Origin: Burkholderiaceae bacterium
GTDB lineage: Bacteria > Pseudomonadota > Gammaproteobacteria > Burkholderiales > Burkholderiaceae
Length of the DNA stretch: 16,953 bases
Reading direction: 5' to 3'
NCBI GenBank assembly: GCA_947470165.1
Contig: CANISN010000014.1
Coordinates: 1-16,953, forward strand
A program made the translations under genes and the position numbers. Below the pieces are notes generated by a model. It ran no database searches. It was not told the DNA's origin and saw nothing but the letters and a program-made list of their open reading frames with translations. Positions within the stretch are counted from its first letter, which is position 1. The number at the start of each line of letters is the position of its first letter. Of the stretch, positions 16,207 to 16,953 are shown in pieces.

Positions 16207-16953
16207 ATGAATTTTGGCCTAAAAAATAAAGTAAGCGTTATCACAGGTGGAGCTAGAGGGATCGGTTTAGCCGATGCACTTAGTTTAGGCTCTGAGGGAT
16301 CTAAAATAATTCTTATAGATATAGATGAAACAGCTGCAAAAGAGGCGGTTATAAAACTTAAAGAAAAAAATATTACTGCGCATTATTACTGGGCTGATAC
16401 CGCTGATGAATCTCAAGTGCTAAAAGTGGCTAAGAAGATTGAAGAGGATCACGATCATTGTGATGTACTCGTCAATAATTCTGGGATAGGGGTTAAACCA
16501 GCCTATCTACTTCGAGATATGCCATTAAGTGCATGGGAACGCATGATGGATGTACATCTTAAAAGTACTTTTTTATGGTCACGTGCAATGATTCCATTGA
16601 TGGAGAAAAATAAATTTGGAAGAATTGTTAATATGTCATCAATGAATTTTACTGGGGGCGGGAGAGCTGGTGTATCCCACTATTCTTCGGCCAAAGCGGC
16701 TATTGCTGGTCTAACACAAACACTTGCAAAAGAAGTTGGTAACCTAGGAATTACTGTTAATGCAATTGCTCCTGGATATGTTTCCACTGAACTTATTTCT
16801 CAGTTTACGGCCGAAATGATGCAGGTACTTACAAAACAAAATCCTGTAGGAAGAACCTGTATGCCTGAAGAAGTTGCAGCTCTGGTCACCTTTCTCTGTT
16901 CTGATCAAGCTGCATTTATTAATGGCGAATTAATATGCATGGATGGTGGTCGC
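16207..16953 (+). CDS. Short-chain dehydrogenase/reductase (classical SDR), last residues cut by window edge
   Basis: The ATG at 16207 opens 249 codons that run in frame to the window end; classical SDRs are about 250 residues, so only a few residues are missing. Motifs are complete: TGGARGIG (13-20) for the cofactor, D38 at the end of the second strand (favouring NAD), NNSG (90-93, usually NNAG), S145, and YSSAK with Y159 and K163. NAIAPGYVSTEL and the C-terminal MDGG motif follow. It starts 2 bases after the permease stop, so it belongs to the right operon and should oxidise or reduce an alcohol/ketone of the imported substrate. Its pairing with a YgcU-like enzyme and an FGGY kinase recalls the E. 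coli ygcU-ygcW-ygcE set. Confidence 0.94.
   Translation, partial: MNFGLKNKVSVITGGARGIGLADALSLGSEGSKIILIDIDETAAKEAVIKLKEKNITAHYYWADTADESQVLKVAKKIEEDHDHCDVLVNNSGIGVKPAYLLRDMPLSAWERMMDVHLKSTFLWSRAMIPLMEKNKFGRIVNMSSMNFTGGGRAGVSHYSSAKAAIAGLTQTLAKEVGNLGITVNAIAPGYVSTELISQFTAEMMQVLTKQNPVGRTCMPEEVAALVTFLCSDQAAFINGELICMDGGR

Noticed and set aside
1..16953. Mobile elements, CRISPR arrays, defence or phage genes
   Set aside because: No transposase, integrase, direct-repeat array or terminal inverted repeat was seen; all genes fit two metabolic operons.

Overview
This is a 16,953-base, gene-dense, AT-rich stretch (about 40% GC by eye) with tight operon spacing and proteobacterial protein families. The gene style fits a low-GC betaproteobacterium of the Polynucleobacter type, but that assignment is inference; no rRNA, tRNA or marker gene is present to fix it. 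No mobile element, CRISPR array or complete RNA gene was found.

The layout is two divergent catabolic operons separated by an unusually long 921-base gap (7731-8651). The left operon runs on the minus strand from 7730 down past base 1: a HisD-family dehydrogenase of the sulfopropanediol/diol-oxidising type, a Tat-exported solute-binding protein, two membrane permeases and an ATPase (one complete CUT1-type ABC importer), a stand-alone malic enzyme, and a LacI-family regulator cut by the window start. The right operon runs on the plus strand from 8652 past base 16953: an FAD-linked oxidoreductase resembling E. coli YgcU and alkyl-DHAP synthase, a 94-residue degenerate iron-sulfur-like protein, an FGGY sugar kinase, a second complete CUT1 importer (ATPase, Tat-exported binding protein, two permeases), and an SDR dehydrogenase cut by the window end.

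Each operon therefore pairs its own importer with its own redox enzymes. On the left, the HisD-like enzyme would oxidise an imported vicinal diol to a 2-hydroxy acid, and the malic enzyme would then oxidise and decarboxylate that acid. If the substrate were 3,4-dihydroxybutyrate (the carboxylate analogue of dihydroxypropanesulfonate), the product would be malate and the route would close at pyruvate. On the right, the FAD enzyme, kinase and SDR are the same three enzyme types found together in the E. coli ygcU/ygcW/ygcE region, whose substrate I do not know.

The gap holds two good CG-centred palindromes of LacI-operator type, one next to each operon. Their half-sites differ, which suggests that two different LacI-family repressors act here. 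The middle of the gap contains what may be worn coding remnants.
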